Origin: Skeletonema tropicum
Lineage: Eukaryota; Bacillariophyta; Thalassiosirophyceae; Thalassiosirales; Thalassiosiraceae
Assembly: GCA_037178625.1 (NCBI GenBank)
Contig: CM074134.1
Location: 1,798,001 to 1,862,000 of the forward strand
Direction: 5' to 3'
Length of the DNA stretch: 64,000 nucleotides
The notes under the pieces are model-generated. The model was not told where the DNA came from. It ran no database searches and saw nothing but the letters and a program-made list of their open reading frames with translations. The position numbers and the translations under genes were made by a program. This document shows positions 33,182 to 43,221 of the stretch, piece after piece. Numbering within the stretch: the first letter of the stretch is position 1; every line of letters begins with the position of its first letter.

Positions 33182-34774
33182 CTACGGTGTAATCCAATTA
33201 AACAGCAGCAACAGAAGAGCCGCCAACACAATAAACGTTGCCATAGGATGTGTACTCTTCTTCCCCCTCGTCACTGCATCGACCAATTGATCCTGTCCCT
33301 TATCCACATTTTCTTTGCTCTTAATGGCTTGATCGTGAATCATAAAAATATCCTCCTGTTGCTCAGTAATCAAGTCTGTAAAGCGGGATAACAACTGGGT
33401 GATTTCCACCATGGACCGTTCTACTTTTTGAACACCCTCTAGATCGGAGTGTTGATATGTCGCGAGTAGTGTGGCAGATTCTTGTTGGAGCTGATCTATA
33501 TGATTGTCTTCATACTGCTGTTGTTGCTGTTGTGTTGGAATCATTACCTCGGGTATGTTCTTGATTGGAACACTGGGAGGAGGAGAGAAACTCTTTGGTT
33601 GTGATGGTTCTAGAGTTTTTGACTTGACTTGCTGCGACGACGTACCCAATAGTTCCAACACTGATGGAGGAGGGAATGTGTTGGTAATGATAGATTCTAT
33701 TAATGATGCATTTGTTGTCGGGGTGTTGTCGTTGTTATTGTCAGTAGTATCACCATAAATGTGCAAAAACTCCTCTCGTTCCTGCTCCCTCTCATACCGT
33801 TCCTGTTCAGGATCATGATCACCCAATTCCCATGGAGCAGGTGGTACCGACGAATGACTCGATCGTCCTTCTGCAGCAACATCTACAGCTGAAGCGGAAG
33901 CACCACTAAAGAATCCATACAATGGATTCTGTACAATTTTGGTAGGTTCCTCCATGGAATAATTAGTATTGCCACTATTACTACCACCAGATTGAAATAA
34001 TTTTTCACGTTGAAATGTCAAATGGGTCATTGGATCCATAATTTCCGATTTTAATCTCTGCATGAGACATGAGGCAATACCTGCTCTATGACCTATGGGA
34101 CCGTTTGCCCACTTGTGTCGTTGTGTTGTTGTTGCCTCATCATCGTCTGATGACTGCTGATTGTTTCTATTATTATTGTTGAGAGAAGTATCATTATTAT
34201 CCGCACTGGTTGTGAAGGGATGATCACCATCCACAACAACAGTTTGCCTCAACGATTCAATCTGTTTTGCCATCCCAGCTGCAAAGGATGCTACGGTTGT
34301 TTCAAGGATGGATCTATCTGCATTGGTGGTGGTGGTTGTGTGTTTGTCCGTGTATTCGTCATCATTATTGTTGTCTTCATCACCAAATAGAATGTGGAAA
34401 GTATCCGTGCCATTCAGATAGGAGGCAGCCTTACTTTCAATCATGAGGGATACTTCATCAATGGATGCAGAGAGAGCTAGAGCTGCTCTCATCCAAGAAT
34501 CAGTGTTGATATTACCATAATCATCACCATCGTCGTTGTCGTGGTGGTGGTTCCTATCATTGATCAGTTGAATCAAGTTGATAGCCAGATAATTTGGTGC
34601 AGTGGAGTACCCGAAACCATTATCATCGTCACTGTACTCATCGGAATCAATAGAGTCTGTGTCCCAATTTTCTTCTTCCTCGGCTGTGTTATAGTGCTTT
34701 TGAGGATCTCTCCCCATGAAAATATCGTGGCTTAATGCCTCCCATTCTTTGGTACGGTCTTGAGCGGCAGCCAT
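33182..34774 (-). CDS. STX18: Syntaxin-18/Ufe1-like Qa-SNARE
   Basis: ER-resident Qa-SNARE for retrograde Golgi-to-ER fusion. The 530-residue protein has an N-terminal helical region interrupted by long Asn/Asp-rich inserts. A segment I-V-Q-N-P-L-Y-G follows, then a SNARE helix of about 60 residues near the end: V-E-R-S-M-V-E-I-T-Q-L, F-T-D-L-I-T-E-Q-Q-E-D-I (the central layer glutamine lies here) and I-K-S-K-E-N-V-D-K-G. The last 20 residues form a tail anchor (F-I-V-L-A-A-L-L-L-L-L-F-N-W). Length exceeds the usual 300-350 because of the inserts, which are common in diatom proteins. ATG 34774 is the first in frame. Confidence 0.85.
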   Translation of the reverse strand: MAAAQDRTKEWEALSHDIFMGRDPQKHYNTAEEEENWDTDSIDSDEYSDDDNGFGYSTAPNYLAINLIQLINDRNHHHDNDDGDDYGNINTDSWMRAALALSASIDEVSLMIESKAASYLNGTDTFHILFGDEDNNNDDEYTDKHTTTTTNADRSILETTVASFAAGMAKQIESLRQTVVVDGDHPFTTSADNNDTSLNNNNRNNQQSSDDDEATTTQRHKWANGPIGHRAGIASCLMQRLKSEIMDPMTHLTFQREKLFQSGGSNSGNTNYSMEEPTKIVQNPLYGFFSGASASAVDVAAEGRSSHSSVPPAPWELGDHDPEQERYEREQEREEFLHIYGDTTDNNNDNTPTTNASLIESIITNTFPPPSVLELLGTSSQQVKSKTLEPSQPKSFSPPPSVPIKNIPEVMIPTQQQQQQYEDNHIDQLQQESATLLATYQHSDLEGVQKVERSMVEITQLLSRFTDLITEQQEDIFMIHDQAIKSKENVDKGQDQLVDAVTRGKKSTHPMATFIVLAALLLLLFNWITP

Positions 34775-35123
34775 AGTGGATGTGTGTTATATAAGTATAG
34801 ATGTAAGAGGAGTTTGATTGAGGTTTGTGAGTGTCCGGTTTATAAGCTCGGGACAGTAACCGGACAAATGACCTTCCGAAGAATGTCCGGTAATGTCCGG
34901 CTCACCATCTGGTTTGTTCTTTAAATCATGATGATGTTAGGCACATCAGTAAGCACATCAGTAAGCACATCAATATCAAACAGCAGATAGAGGCACCGAT
35001 AAGAAGAGCAGTATATACTGTCCATCTGTGCAGAGACTAGGAGAGCTGGAAGCTGCGCTAAAAAAGAGGACGTAAAATTAGCGGCTTGGGCGCTACGATC
35101 AACATCTATCTCAGGCATCAATC
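34775..35123. other. Divergent intergenic region with short direct repeats
   Basis: 349 bp between outward-facing genes, with repeated GTCCGG (about 34834, 34885, 34893) and CAGTAAGCACAT units at 34945-34970. Both promoters must lie here. Nothing more specific was recognised. Confidence 0.4.
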
Positions 35124-37400
35124 ATGATTCCTCCCAAACAAATTATTATTGCTTTCACCGCAATAACAGCATCCAATGCCCTAATCCTCCACCCATCACC
35201 ACCACCAATATTCCGACGTAACTTAATTGCTCTCCACGCACTCAACAACAACGATGACTACGACGGCCGTCCATCCTACCGACGATATCAACGAGACAGC
35301 GGCGGTGAAAGTAAAAATCGATTCCGAACTACCAATAATTCCAATTACAATACCAACAATAATAGTGAAGATGAAGCTTACGAACTGGCAAGAGAGCTTG
35401 CTTCGCGAAGGGGGCTGAATTTATCGAGCAGAGATTATAATACGGAGCAGCCTCCTCCTCCCATGGATTCCTATACTGCAGATTATGATTATGTACCACC
35501 TATGTATGGGAGTGATTATGGAGGAGTTTCCGAGCAAGAACTCCCGAGAATACCAATGGATTACAATAGTGCCAATCGTAATTACAATGAAGGGTATGGT
35601 AGTAGAATGGGAGGTGGTGGGTTGAAAGAGTTGACATGGGGTGGATTGAAAGAACAGAATGATCAGAGATTGAATGAACGGTATACTACTGAAGTGAGGA
35701 GGAGTAGCAGTACCAGTGTGGGACGAAGGTATAAAAATCCTCAACCACCACGACAACCGCCTAGAGAAGTAAGGCCAACGGATTATCGGAGTAGTAGGAA
35801 TGATAGGCTGTATCAAAGTGGTCCTTCGTCACAACGGTCACAGGCTTCCATGGGTCGACGGGCGAATACTAACTATGACCAAGTAATGCGTGGTAGCCGA
35901 ACTCAACAACAACAACCTCGCCAACCACCACCACCACTTAAGAGGTCGAACACTGGTTACGGTTCGTATGAGGAGGTAAAGAGAGTCAATAAATTATCAG
36001 AGCTTGCATCTACTTCGGAGAGGATGGATGGTCCTGCTGCTCGACGACACATGTCACAATATCCAGGACCAAATAACAATGCTCCATATAATAATAGACC
36101 CAACAACAACATTCCATATGAACAACCTCCATTTCGACCGCCTTCCACCATGTCGGGTTTTGCTCCTACCGCAGAACAAATGGGGAGGTCGGCAGGGTCA
36201 GTTCCACCACCTCAATTCATGCCTCCACAACAACAACCACCACCACCTTATGTGCAAATGCCTCAATATCAACAACAACAACAGCAGCGTGGACGGCAAG
36301 CACGCAACAATCTTAGACCGCCAACATCCATACCACTGTCACAGCTTGCGTTACAACCACACATTCAACCGGTAGATCAACCATCATCACAACAACAATC
36401 CTCATCATTTTCAGCAGAGTTTGGACAACAGCAGCAGTCTCAACAAATGTCGGGCGGATACAATGATCGACGTCAACAACAACAACCACCTTCATTCTCT
36501 GCAGGTAGAAGTCAATCAGAATCATTTGGAAGTAATCCATCCGCGTCATTCTCACCATTGCCATTTCAACAGTTGAGTCAGGCAGATTTCACACGTCCTT
36601 TCCAGGGAGGATCTGCACAGCAGCAGAGTCAACAGCAATCTACTTCTTCTTCTTCTGGTGCAGCAAGACAATCTCGTCCCGAGTTTGGTAGTGGTGGCGG
36701 TCCCCCTCCTCCTCCTGAGTTTGGTGGGCCACCTCCAGGGTTTGATCAAGGAGCGGGGCCACCTCCACCATTTGGGCAAGGACCACCACCACCACCACCT
36801 CCATTTGGACCTGATGTTCACATCTTCCAAAATCCTTTCATGAATGATCCCATGTTTCAGCGACCACAAACAACTCCAACAACACAACGAAAACCAAACG
36901 ATGAAAATATCAAGGTACCAAAAGATCCTAACATTGAAAAGATGCGTAGACGAGCAGTTTCAAATTCATCATCATCATCATCTAAAAACAATCCAGGTTC
37001 TGGTATGAAAATTCCAAAAGATCCAGTGATGGAACGGCGGCGGAGGCAGGAACAGCAGCAGGAACAGCAATCTACATCTCAATCGACTAAAGTACCAAGG
37101 GATCCGTTTCTAGAACGCCAAAGGAATCAACAACGAACACAAGGGACAAGCGCACGTAGTAGTAGCCGCCAAGAAGAAGAAGAAGAAGAAGTCAGAGTTC
37201 CAAAAGAACCATCAACACTTCGAACTACTCAGCCAACAGAAGAACGTCGACCAAAAGAGCCAAAGCCAAAAACGTCAAATGATACTAATATTAGGATACC
37301 TCGAGAGCCCACAATGAATGCTAGCAAAAAAGACAAAACCCCAAAGGAACCGCAGCGCAGCAACAACAACAAAGAGTGGATGGCAAAGGAGACGATATGA
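35124..37400 (+). CDS. Hypothetical Pro/Gln-rich protein with a repeated K-[VI]-P-K-[DE]-P motif
   Basis: Unassigned 758-residue, mostly disordered protein. The N-terminus (I-I-I-A-F-T-A-I-T-A-S-N-A) is a signal peptide and could start a plastid presequence. The middle is rich in Gln, Pro, Asn, Ser and Tyr with poly-Gln and poly-Pro runs (E-F-G-G-P-P-P-G-F, P-P-P-P-P-P-F-G). From about residue 595 to the end a short motif recurs roughly every 15-35 residues: K-V-P-K-D-P, K-I-P-K-D-P, K-V-P-R-D-P, R-V-P-K-E-P, R-R-P-K-E-P, R-I-P-R-E-P, K-T-P-K-E-P, the first three followed by an R-rich helix (E-x-x-R-R-R). That pattern suggests several copies of a binding peptide. Function is unknown. The frame is long and uninterrupted, which supports a real gene. 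Confidence 0.7.
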   Translation: MIPPKQIIIAFTAITASNALILHPSPPPIFRRNLIALHALNNNDDYDGRPSYRRYQRDSGGESKNRFRTTNNSNYNTNNNSEDEAYELARELASRRGLNLSSRDYNTEQPPPPMDSYTADYDYVPPMYGSDYGGVSEQELPRIPMDYNSANRNYNEGYGSRMGGGGLKELTWGGLKEQNDQRLNERYTTEVRRSSSTSVGRRYKNPQPPRQPPREVRPTDYRSSRNDRLYQSGPSSQRSQASMGRRANTNYDQVMRGSRTQQQQPRQPPPPLKRSNTGYGSYEEVKRVNKLSELASTSERMDGPAARRHMSQYPGPNNNAPYNNRPNNNIPYEQPPFRPPSTMSGFAPTAEQMGRSAGSVPPPQFMPPQQQPPPPYVQMPQYQQQQQQRGRQARNNLRPPTSIPLSQLALQPHIQPVDQPSSQQQSSSFSAEFGQQQQSQQMSGGYNDRRQQQQPPSFSAGRSQSESFGSNPSASFSPLPFQQLSQADFTRPFQGGSAQQQSQQQSTSSSSGAARQSRPEFGSGGGPPPPPEFGGPPPGFDQGAGPPPPFGQGPPPPPPPFGPDVHIFQNPFMNDPMFQRPQTTPTTQRKPNDENIKVPKDPNIEKMRRRAVSNSSSSSSKNNPGSGMKIPKDPVMERRRRQEQQQEQQSTSQSTKVPRDPFLERQRNQQRTQGTSARSSSRQEEEEEEVRVPKEPSTLRTTQPTEERRPKEPKPKTSNDTNIRIPREPTMNASKKDKTPKEPQRSNNNKEWMAKETI

Positions 37401-37503
37401 CATACGAGGATTTTGCTTCTTTCTTCGACATGCCAAAGCTTTAGCCATATCGTCATCTTACTTAGGTTTCACTTTATGTACAATTTGATTTCACAGTTTA
37501 GAT

Positions 37504-38283
37504 TTATTTCAACGTGATATCAATCAACCAAAACCGATCTGGAAACTGCAAGACACTTTTGTCCGCATTTTGGTTCCTCATATACTCAATTCCCTCTTCT
37601 AATTCTTCATCTGAAAATTCTTTGAATATGCTCCAAAATCTACCTCGGAGCAAATCACTCCATTCGTCTATTGTAAATTCTAATGGAAAGTCATGTCGAG
37701 TTTGTGTAAAATTCAGGCCTGCCTGCTCTGCTAATTGTTTGGCGCTGTCGATGTCAACACAGGAATCTTTAAACACTTGAGCAATTCGTGGAAACCAAGG
37801 CAAGTATGGATTGTCGGGACGTGTGACAATCAATGCTCTGCCACCACCATTTTGCTGAAAGAGTCGAGCCAAATTTTGAAAGAGACGAGACTGGTCAGGA
37901 ATGTGATGCAGCATTTCCTTCAAAAGAAATCCATCAACCTTATTATTTGTATCATCCAACTTTTCCAAATACTCTACAGCATCGATTTTGAGGAAATGAA
38001 TTCCACCTTCCACTTCATCATCTTTTGCGAGGTACGGATCCACACAAGCACAACGTTCCGGTGGTGGCTGCATCTGTTGGAGCATCAGTCGCGTGAAATA
38101 TCCTGTTCCTCCGCCCAAGTCTGCTATGGAGGAACACGAGTGTAGGTGAGTTGCACATAGATCTGCCATCTTGTGGATGTATTGCTTTTGCAACTGGCAG
38201 ATGTTATCATCGATCTTTCCTGCGTCCAGGTAGTCACTACCGTAATAGGTGGAAAGGGTTTGCTTTTCGTGAAATCCACCCAT
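37504..38283 (-). CDS. Class I SAM-dependent methyltransferase
   Basis: A 259-residue methyltransferase. Motif I is D-L-G-G-G-T-G-Y-F (about residues 54-62), the acidic residue after strand 2 is in C-V-D-P-Y, and K-E-M-L-H-H-I-P-D (about 122-130) is the motif after strand 4 typical of the ubiquinone/sterol-type Methyltransf_11/25 group. The C-terminal part (R-H-D-F-P-L-E-F, then R-G-R-F-W-S) should form the substrate side. No targeting peptide is visible. It converges with the Pro/Gln-rich gene, 103 bp away. The acceptor substrate cannot be predicted. Confidence 0.8.
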   Translation of the reverse strand: MGGFHEKQTLSTYYGSDYLDAGKIDDNICQLQKQYIHKMADLCATHLHSCSSIADLGGGTGYFTRLMLQQMQPPPERCACVDPYLAKDDEVEGGIHFLKIDAVEYLEKLDDTNNKVDGFLLKEMLHHIPDQSRLFQNLARLFQQNGGGRALIVTRPDNPYLPWFPRIAQVFKDSCVDIDSAKQLAEQAGLNFTQTRHDFPLEFTIDEWSDLLRGRFWSIFKEFSDEELEEGIEYMRNQNADKSVLQFPDRFWLIDITLK

Positions 38284-38961
38284 TTGAAAGTTTGTTGCTC
38301 CTCTGAATTATACTGATATACGCCGGTAGCTAATAAGTAGTAGATGATGATGGGAGGCAGATAATGCAGATGTTGTTAGGCAGAGGTTTTCTGTTTTGCG
38401 TGTTGTGGCTGTATAAAAAGTAGAGGTAGTGTGAAGCTTGTTTCCTGCAACTGCAACCCAACCAAGGGTAAATAAGCAACCCAACTCGATTTGAGGAGCT
38501 CCCGATTTTCGGGGGGGGGGAATAAACGGGCTCCCGATTTTCGGGGGGGGAATAAACGGTTTTTCCAGTACCGATTCAACGCATGTATTTGTGAACGAGA
38601 AACCGCCCCTCAACTAAGTTATGTTAGGGGCTAGAGTAACCTACATCTTTTAAAAAACGATGGATCAAAAAATACGTTGGGGTACGTAGGAATATAACAT
38701 TTTCAGGTGAGACCGGTTGTGAGTGGGGTTGCGTTGGTCTCTATCTGCTGGTCAACTGCAACTCGCAACGCAAAAAGCGGCCACAAGCCCGTCGCCCTCT
38801 TTTCTGACCAACGGCAGCCCCTACAAAAAATATAAATCATCACTTCATAAGAAGTATTCCTACTTCCAACTTGGAATTTGTCAGATGGAAGAACATGTGG
38901 TCGCTCATAGGCTGCTTTGACTCTAACTCAGCTCAAGCAGCGAAAATAAAATGATGATATT
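38284..38961. other. Repeat-bearing intergenic region
   Basis: About 680 bp. It has CAAGGGTAAATAAGCA at 38463-38478, identical to the terminus of the hAT-like miniature family, without a matching opposite end. A tandem pair of about 30 bp follows at 38498-38559 (GCTCCCGATTTTCG, a G run, AATAAACGG). The rest is unassigned and should include promoters for the methyltransferase and the helicase-associated-domain gene. Confidence 0.5.
38498..38559. repeat. Two tandem units with long G runs
   Basis: Each unit reads GCTCCCGATTTTCG, then 9-11 G, then AATAAACGG; the G runs differ in length between units. CCCGATTTTCGGG is itself a small hairpin. It is a likely replication-slippage site. Confidence 0.8.
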
Positions 38962-39698
38962 ATGCCACATCAATCAAGCGAGGAAAACGAGAAGAAAAAA
39001 CATTTGTGCGCCTGGAGGAACAAGTTTGAAGAACTGTGTGGTGAGAGTTAGTTTGTTGTCTGCCTGCGTTTGTTGTGTTTTCATTTTTTGCTTACAGCAT
39101 AGAGGTTATTGCTTCACATTATTGATCCACTACAGCGTACAAAAGAGAGAATGGTCACTGCAACGTACCCCAGAGATTCCCTACAAACCCATCTCTTGGG
39201 CGATGGGTCTCACGCCAACGTTTATTCATGCGTCAATGCCTAGATGCGCAGGCGCAGGGTGAAGCAAACGCAGCTCAACCCAATTCTGGAATTGATGTTG
39301 ACGTGAGAATTAAACTTTTAACAACCATTGGTCTTCAAGCTTCTCCCAGCAAGAAGGGCGCAAATAGCTCTGTATCAGGTGTATACATCTCTCGTCGCAA
39401 CACCCAAGTATGGGAAAATCGTTTTGCCGAGTTACTCCGATACAAATCAATCCACGGGAATTGTGATGTACCTGTCAAGTCAGACGGAGTTTATAAGGCA
39501 TTAGGACGATGGGTCACATCGCAACGCAAGAAACACAAGGACTTCCACTCAGGAAAACTGAGTGGAGATCATGCTGAGTATTTTCTGACGAGGTTTCGCA
39601 GACTTGATGAAATTGGATTTAAGTTCGAAATTGGTAGTGGGAATGGCAGTGGCAGTGCTAGGGAAGTATGTGGCAAGACAAAGTCCTATCCAGTCTAG
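38962..39698 (+). CDS. Helicase-associated (HA) domain protein, two exons
   Basis: Protein with helicase-associated domains (Pfam HA type), a family expanded in diatoms and probably nucleic-acid binding. Exon 1 (38962-39040) encodes M-P-H-Q-S-S-E-E-N-E and W-R-N-K-F-E-E-L-C and ends at a GTGAGA donor. Exon 2 (39136-39698) starts after TACAG and continues in frame with Y-K-R-E-N-G-H-C-N-V-P. The joined protein is 213 residues with two HA domains: the first up to L-G-R-W-V-S-R-Q-R, the second from W-E-N-R-F-A-E-L through H-G-N-C-D-V-P and L-G-R-W-V-T-S-Q-R-K-K to I-G-F-K-F. The intron is 95 bp. The continuity of the first domain across the junction is strong support. No helicase core is present. 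Exon 2 alone would start at a misleading internal ATG (39228). Confidence 0.85.
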
Positions 39699-41734
39699 GC
39701 CTGGCTACCCTAAAGCATCAATTGTATCAGAGAAACTTAAAATGAACCAAGTCACAGGGTTACCTACATTCTCTAGCTCTAGTGCCAATCTTTGCAGTTG
39801 CAGATGATCTCTTGGATTTGGATGGACTGCGTTTTGTACTCTTTTACTCTTACCAGCAGAAGCCTCTAATATCTTCTCCCTCCAATCTTTCAATTGCTTT
39901 GCCAAATTTTACCAAAATCTTCTTTGCAGTCCTCTTCAGTGCCAAGTCTGCATCTTCACTGATCTAATAAATATAAAAAAATTGTGGTTCGTCGGGATCA
40001 ACTATATATATTATTATTATGAATGTGTTCGCATCATCTTCAGAAATACACGCCTCCATAATGAAATTCTGAAAGGGATAAAACCAATTCCTTTCAGATT
40101 TTTTGCCCTTCAAGTTTCATGGCCGACAGTTATGGTTACCATTTAGAGCCGCTTCATATTGCAAGTTCGTTCTCATTCAAAAAACAACGTTAACGTAGTG
40201 CTAACGGTGACGGATAAAACCATACCCATTCAGATTTATGACGCTTCAGGTTTGCATTCGCTTCCAACAACAAGTTAGAGCCACTTCGCTTCGGAGCATT
40301 CGTTCTCATCCCAACAAGACTAACAATCTATCCATACGATGGACACTTTTCATCCGTTCGCTTATTCGCCAAGCCATTATGTTCTTGTTGATGGTGTTGC
40401 TGTTGTCGCTTCAGATGTTGAGCTAGGTCTACTTTTCGTTGCCAAAATGGGCTATGCACGTCATGTGGACGCCGAAGGAAGCATAACAAAACAATTGTTG
40501 ATACCACACACCCAAGGAAGAAGCAGCACCAGCCGTTGCTATAATACCATGATTCAATTCTATTCTTGGTCCTTTCTTCCGCTTTTTGGGACGTCGTGTT
40601 GGGTTGTTCGCCGCCTTGCCGATATCGACATTATTTGCAACTTGCGGCTGGAAATGCTGATCATAGCTAGTCCGATGGCGCATCTCTGATTGAATCGTCG
40701 ATTGCCTGCTGCTATACCCCACCTGTGAATTTGCTATCTCGACTCCGCCGCTGCATTTCTGTCCTATTTCACAGTATCAGTCATCCCAAAACACAACATG
40801 AAACATCATTATTATTTTTTGTTGTTCATATAAGAGAGGTTCCACCATCCACCACTGGTACAAAATTCACGTAGAATCCGCTCACCGGTACGTTATCTAA
40901 TCTAGGAATTTCCCCCCTCCGTCCCGCCAATTTTTTATTAGTGAAACAACGCTCTATCTTTGGGCCCGCCCTAATTCTGTCTGCGCTTCCGTATTCTCCT
41001 ACCTATCGCTCAGGCCTGATTTGTTGCATGATCAAGCCGAGAGCCGAGAGCTTGTACTCAGCCTATTATTGTACTTGAGTTTAGTCTATCGTAGGGGAAA
41101 ATTGACCCAGCTCTTCTCATCCCATTGCTACAAAGACCAGCGTCGCACAGACACCTCCTATTGGGGTACCTTAACGGTTTGGAACACAGGCCAGTGTGCT
41201 TGTCGTCCAAGCTCTGAGCCCTGGCGAATTGCTTCGCCAGGACATATGGGGATGCGTAATCGCGACCCACTCCATAAACCTGGCGGTAATTCCCGACGGA
41301 CTGTCCCGTGCACGACTGTAACCCAACAATATTGGGAAGCGAAGGCTTCGCATTGAAACCCCCCCGGTACCTACAGATTCCTCGAATACTCCAACGTTGC
41401 TCCCACCGCCGTCAAAGCTTGGGTATACTTGACGCATTTCCAATCCTGGCTCAGATCCCCGAGCCGCCTCTCTCTTTCTCCACCTGTTCATCATGTTTAT
41501 AAAGAGGCTGGCGTCTTGTTGTTGTGGGCTTGAGTAGTCGACCCACGCCTCAGTCTTAATAGAGAATTATCTGTCAAAAGTCCGTCGTCAATATCGGGTA
41601 ATCTAAGCGAATCGAACTTACTGGCTCATAATGAATGTCTATAGTCTACATCTCGAAAGTGGACCGATCTTCCAACATAATTAAATGGAAAAAATAAAAT
41701 ATCATATACTTCAACAAAAAAACTCAGCTGTGAA
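39699..41734. other. 2-kb region without a confident gene
   Basis: It holds an imperfect direct duplication (40077-40330, listed separately), two opposing frames of about 100 codons near 40339-40722 with no recognised motif, and weak frames at 41021-41502. Around 39705-39990 the minus strand has a short open stretch (A-L-K-R-T-A-K-K-I-L-V-K-F-G-K) bounded by AG and GTAAGA, possibly one exon of an unresolved gene. CCCAACAATATTGGG (about 41319) is a small palindrome. No tRNA was found. Confidence 0.35.
40077..40330. repeat. Imperfect direct duplication, unit about 135 bp
   Basis: Units start with GGATAAAACCA at about 40077 and 40212 and share CATTCAGATTT-like, CTTCAAGTTT/CTTCAGGTTT, TTAGAGCC(G/A)CTTC and TTCGTTCTCAT segments in the same order. 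Divergence is substantial, so the duplication is old. Confidence 0.6.
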
Positions 41735-42150
41735 ACAAATAGATTTGATAGAAGCGACGCTAGCTGGTCAGCAGCACCACATTCTACCGAATCGTATCCA
41801 TCGTCGTCAATTTGCGCATGAGCCGCTTCTAGTGTCCCATTCGCTTCTAGTGTCCCATTATACTCTGACTCTGCGGTGAAAAAACCGGTACAAGTACATT
41901 AGCACTGCTCAGAAGTTTGGCGTGAGTAGAAGCGATGCTACAGCCTCGTACCTGATATGAGAGGTGAAGTGTGGGCTGGCCAGCAGCAACACATTCTACC
42001 AAATCGTATCTATCGTCGTCAATTTGCGCATGAGCCGCTTCTTAGTGTCCCATTAAACTCGGTGGCGACACTATACAAGCACATTGGCACTGCTCAGACG
42101 GATTGCGTCCGTAGAAGCGATGCTACAGCCTCGTAGCTGATATTTCATCT
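41735..42150. repeat. Two degenerate satellite monomers, inverted relative to the main array
   Basis: The reverse complement of the 184-bp satellite is recognisable twice: CCGAATCGTATCCATCGTCGTCAATTTGCGCATGAGCCGCTTC-like blocks, GGTGGCGACACTATACAAGC, and GCACTGCTCAG at 41902 and 42087, 185 bp apart. AGAAGCGATGCTACAGCCTCGTA follows each. Many substitutions separate them from the 16-20 kb array. Quoted blocks are consensus fragments seen in one or both copies. Confidence 0.85.
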
Positions 42151-42893
42151 ATCAGCCATGAAATCATCCCAGTTAAAGCTTGTCATGATGCAGGATGAAG
42201 GGGACCAAGGAACCTCCAACCTGACGAGCGGTCGGAGCGCGGAATCTATATGACAGTTCTTTAAACGTGCTCGATGTCCAATATCTTCGGTGAAGTAGAC
42301 TCAGCTGCACATCTCTGCTAAAGATCACTTGATGCAACACATTCATTTATCTCGAAGGTAACATAAAATGTCATGAAGTGTGGCTATGAGCAGCTGAAGC
42401 TTTCTATGTCACAGAGATTCGTCAAGGTCCTCTGACCTCTGTACGAAGGAATTGTGGAGTCCTCTGTTCATTCTGAGTTGGATATCATCCCTAAATAATT
42501 AACACCACACACACACGCCCGGCAATCTCAACCAGTGTATTGACTTGTATGAGAGTATATTTGGCAATAATTCGCACCCCGAATCAACAGTTAGTTGATA
42601 GTTACTTGTCGATGATTGTCGAGTCGACGGAGAGCAACAGAAGACGAAAAACCATCGACAACGAAAAAGAAGCGGTAGCACTATTCCACATTCGGCCGTG
42701 CCGCAGCCGTTTGCTGCCAATTTCGCGCGAAATGAATAAAACCAAACGCCGACCGCACTCAAATCTATCATGAGGTGTTAGAGAAGGGAGAGAGGTGGTT
42801 ATAAGTACCTCGTGATTGTTATTAAACAGTGTCTAGAGGACCATGGCGGCGTTGAAGTGAAACAGCGAGACTAGTGGAGGCGTGAGTCACGGT
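42151..42893. other. Intergenic region before the inverted minisatellite
   Basis: About 740 bp. Two opposing frames of 77-90 codons overlap at 42499-42773 and have no recognised content. An (AC)n-like stretch lies near 42506. Nothing else was seen. Confidence 0.35.
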
Positions 42894-43072
42894 CACGCTC
42901 AATCACGCTCAATCACGCTCAATCACGCTCAATCACGCTCAAGTGGGGAGCGTGACCATACAAGCTGCTAGTAAAATTTTTGAGCGTGATTGAGCGTGAT
43001 TGAGCGTGATTGAGCGTGATTGAGCGTGATTGAGCGTGATTGAGCGTGACTTTGAGCGTGATTGAGCGTGAC
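42894..43072. repeat. Inverted 10-bp minisatellite, two facing arrays
   Basis: Five copies of CACGCTCAAT (42894-42940) face nine copies of its complement family TGAGCGTGAT (42981-43072), separated by about 40 bp containing GGGGAGCGTGACC. Period is exactly 10 bp except for one 2-bp slip at 43051. The arms can pair into a long hairpin or cruciform of at least 45 bp. It lies next to the left TIR of the Mutator-like element. Confidence 0.95.
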
Positions 43073-43127
43073 CTTCAAAAATCCTTCAAAAATCCTTCAA
43101 AAATCCTTCAAAAATCCTTCAAAACAC
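43072..43127. repeat. 11-bp minisatellite CCTTCAAAAAT
   Basis: Four full units and one partial, directly following the inverted minisatellite and abutting the left TIR of the Mutator-like element at 43128. It has no counterpart at the right end of that element. Confidence 0.95.
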
Positions 43128-43221
43128 CATTCCTATTATTGGCAGTTCAGGTTCAGTTATTAGGACGGAGTCCCATTATTTCCAACCCAAAGGTCCGGGT
43201 ACTGGATTTCTTGCACACAAG
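43128..43221. repeat. Left TIR of the Mutator-like element
   Basis: Begins CATTCCTATTATTGGCAG and ends TTCTTGCACACAAG. It differs from the reversed right TIR only at one position (C versus T near 43214). Confidence 0.95.

Noticed and set aside
41600..41625. A GTTCGATTC box on the minus strand, as in the T-arm of a tRNA
   Set aside because: No pairing T-stem, acceptor stem or D-arm could be built around it.
42894..43125. Short regular repeats that could suggest a CRISPR-like array
   Set aside because: The units are contiguous 10- and 11-bp tandem repeats without unique spacers, and the setting is a eukaryotic chromosome.
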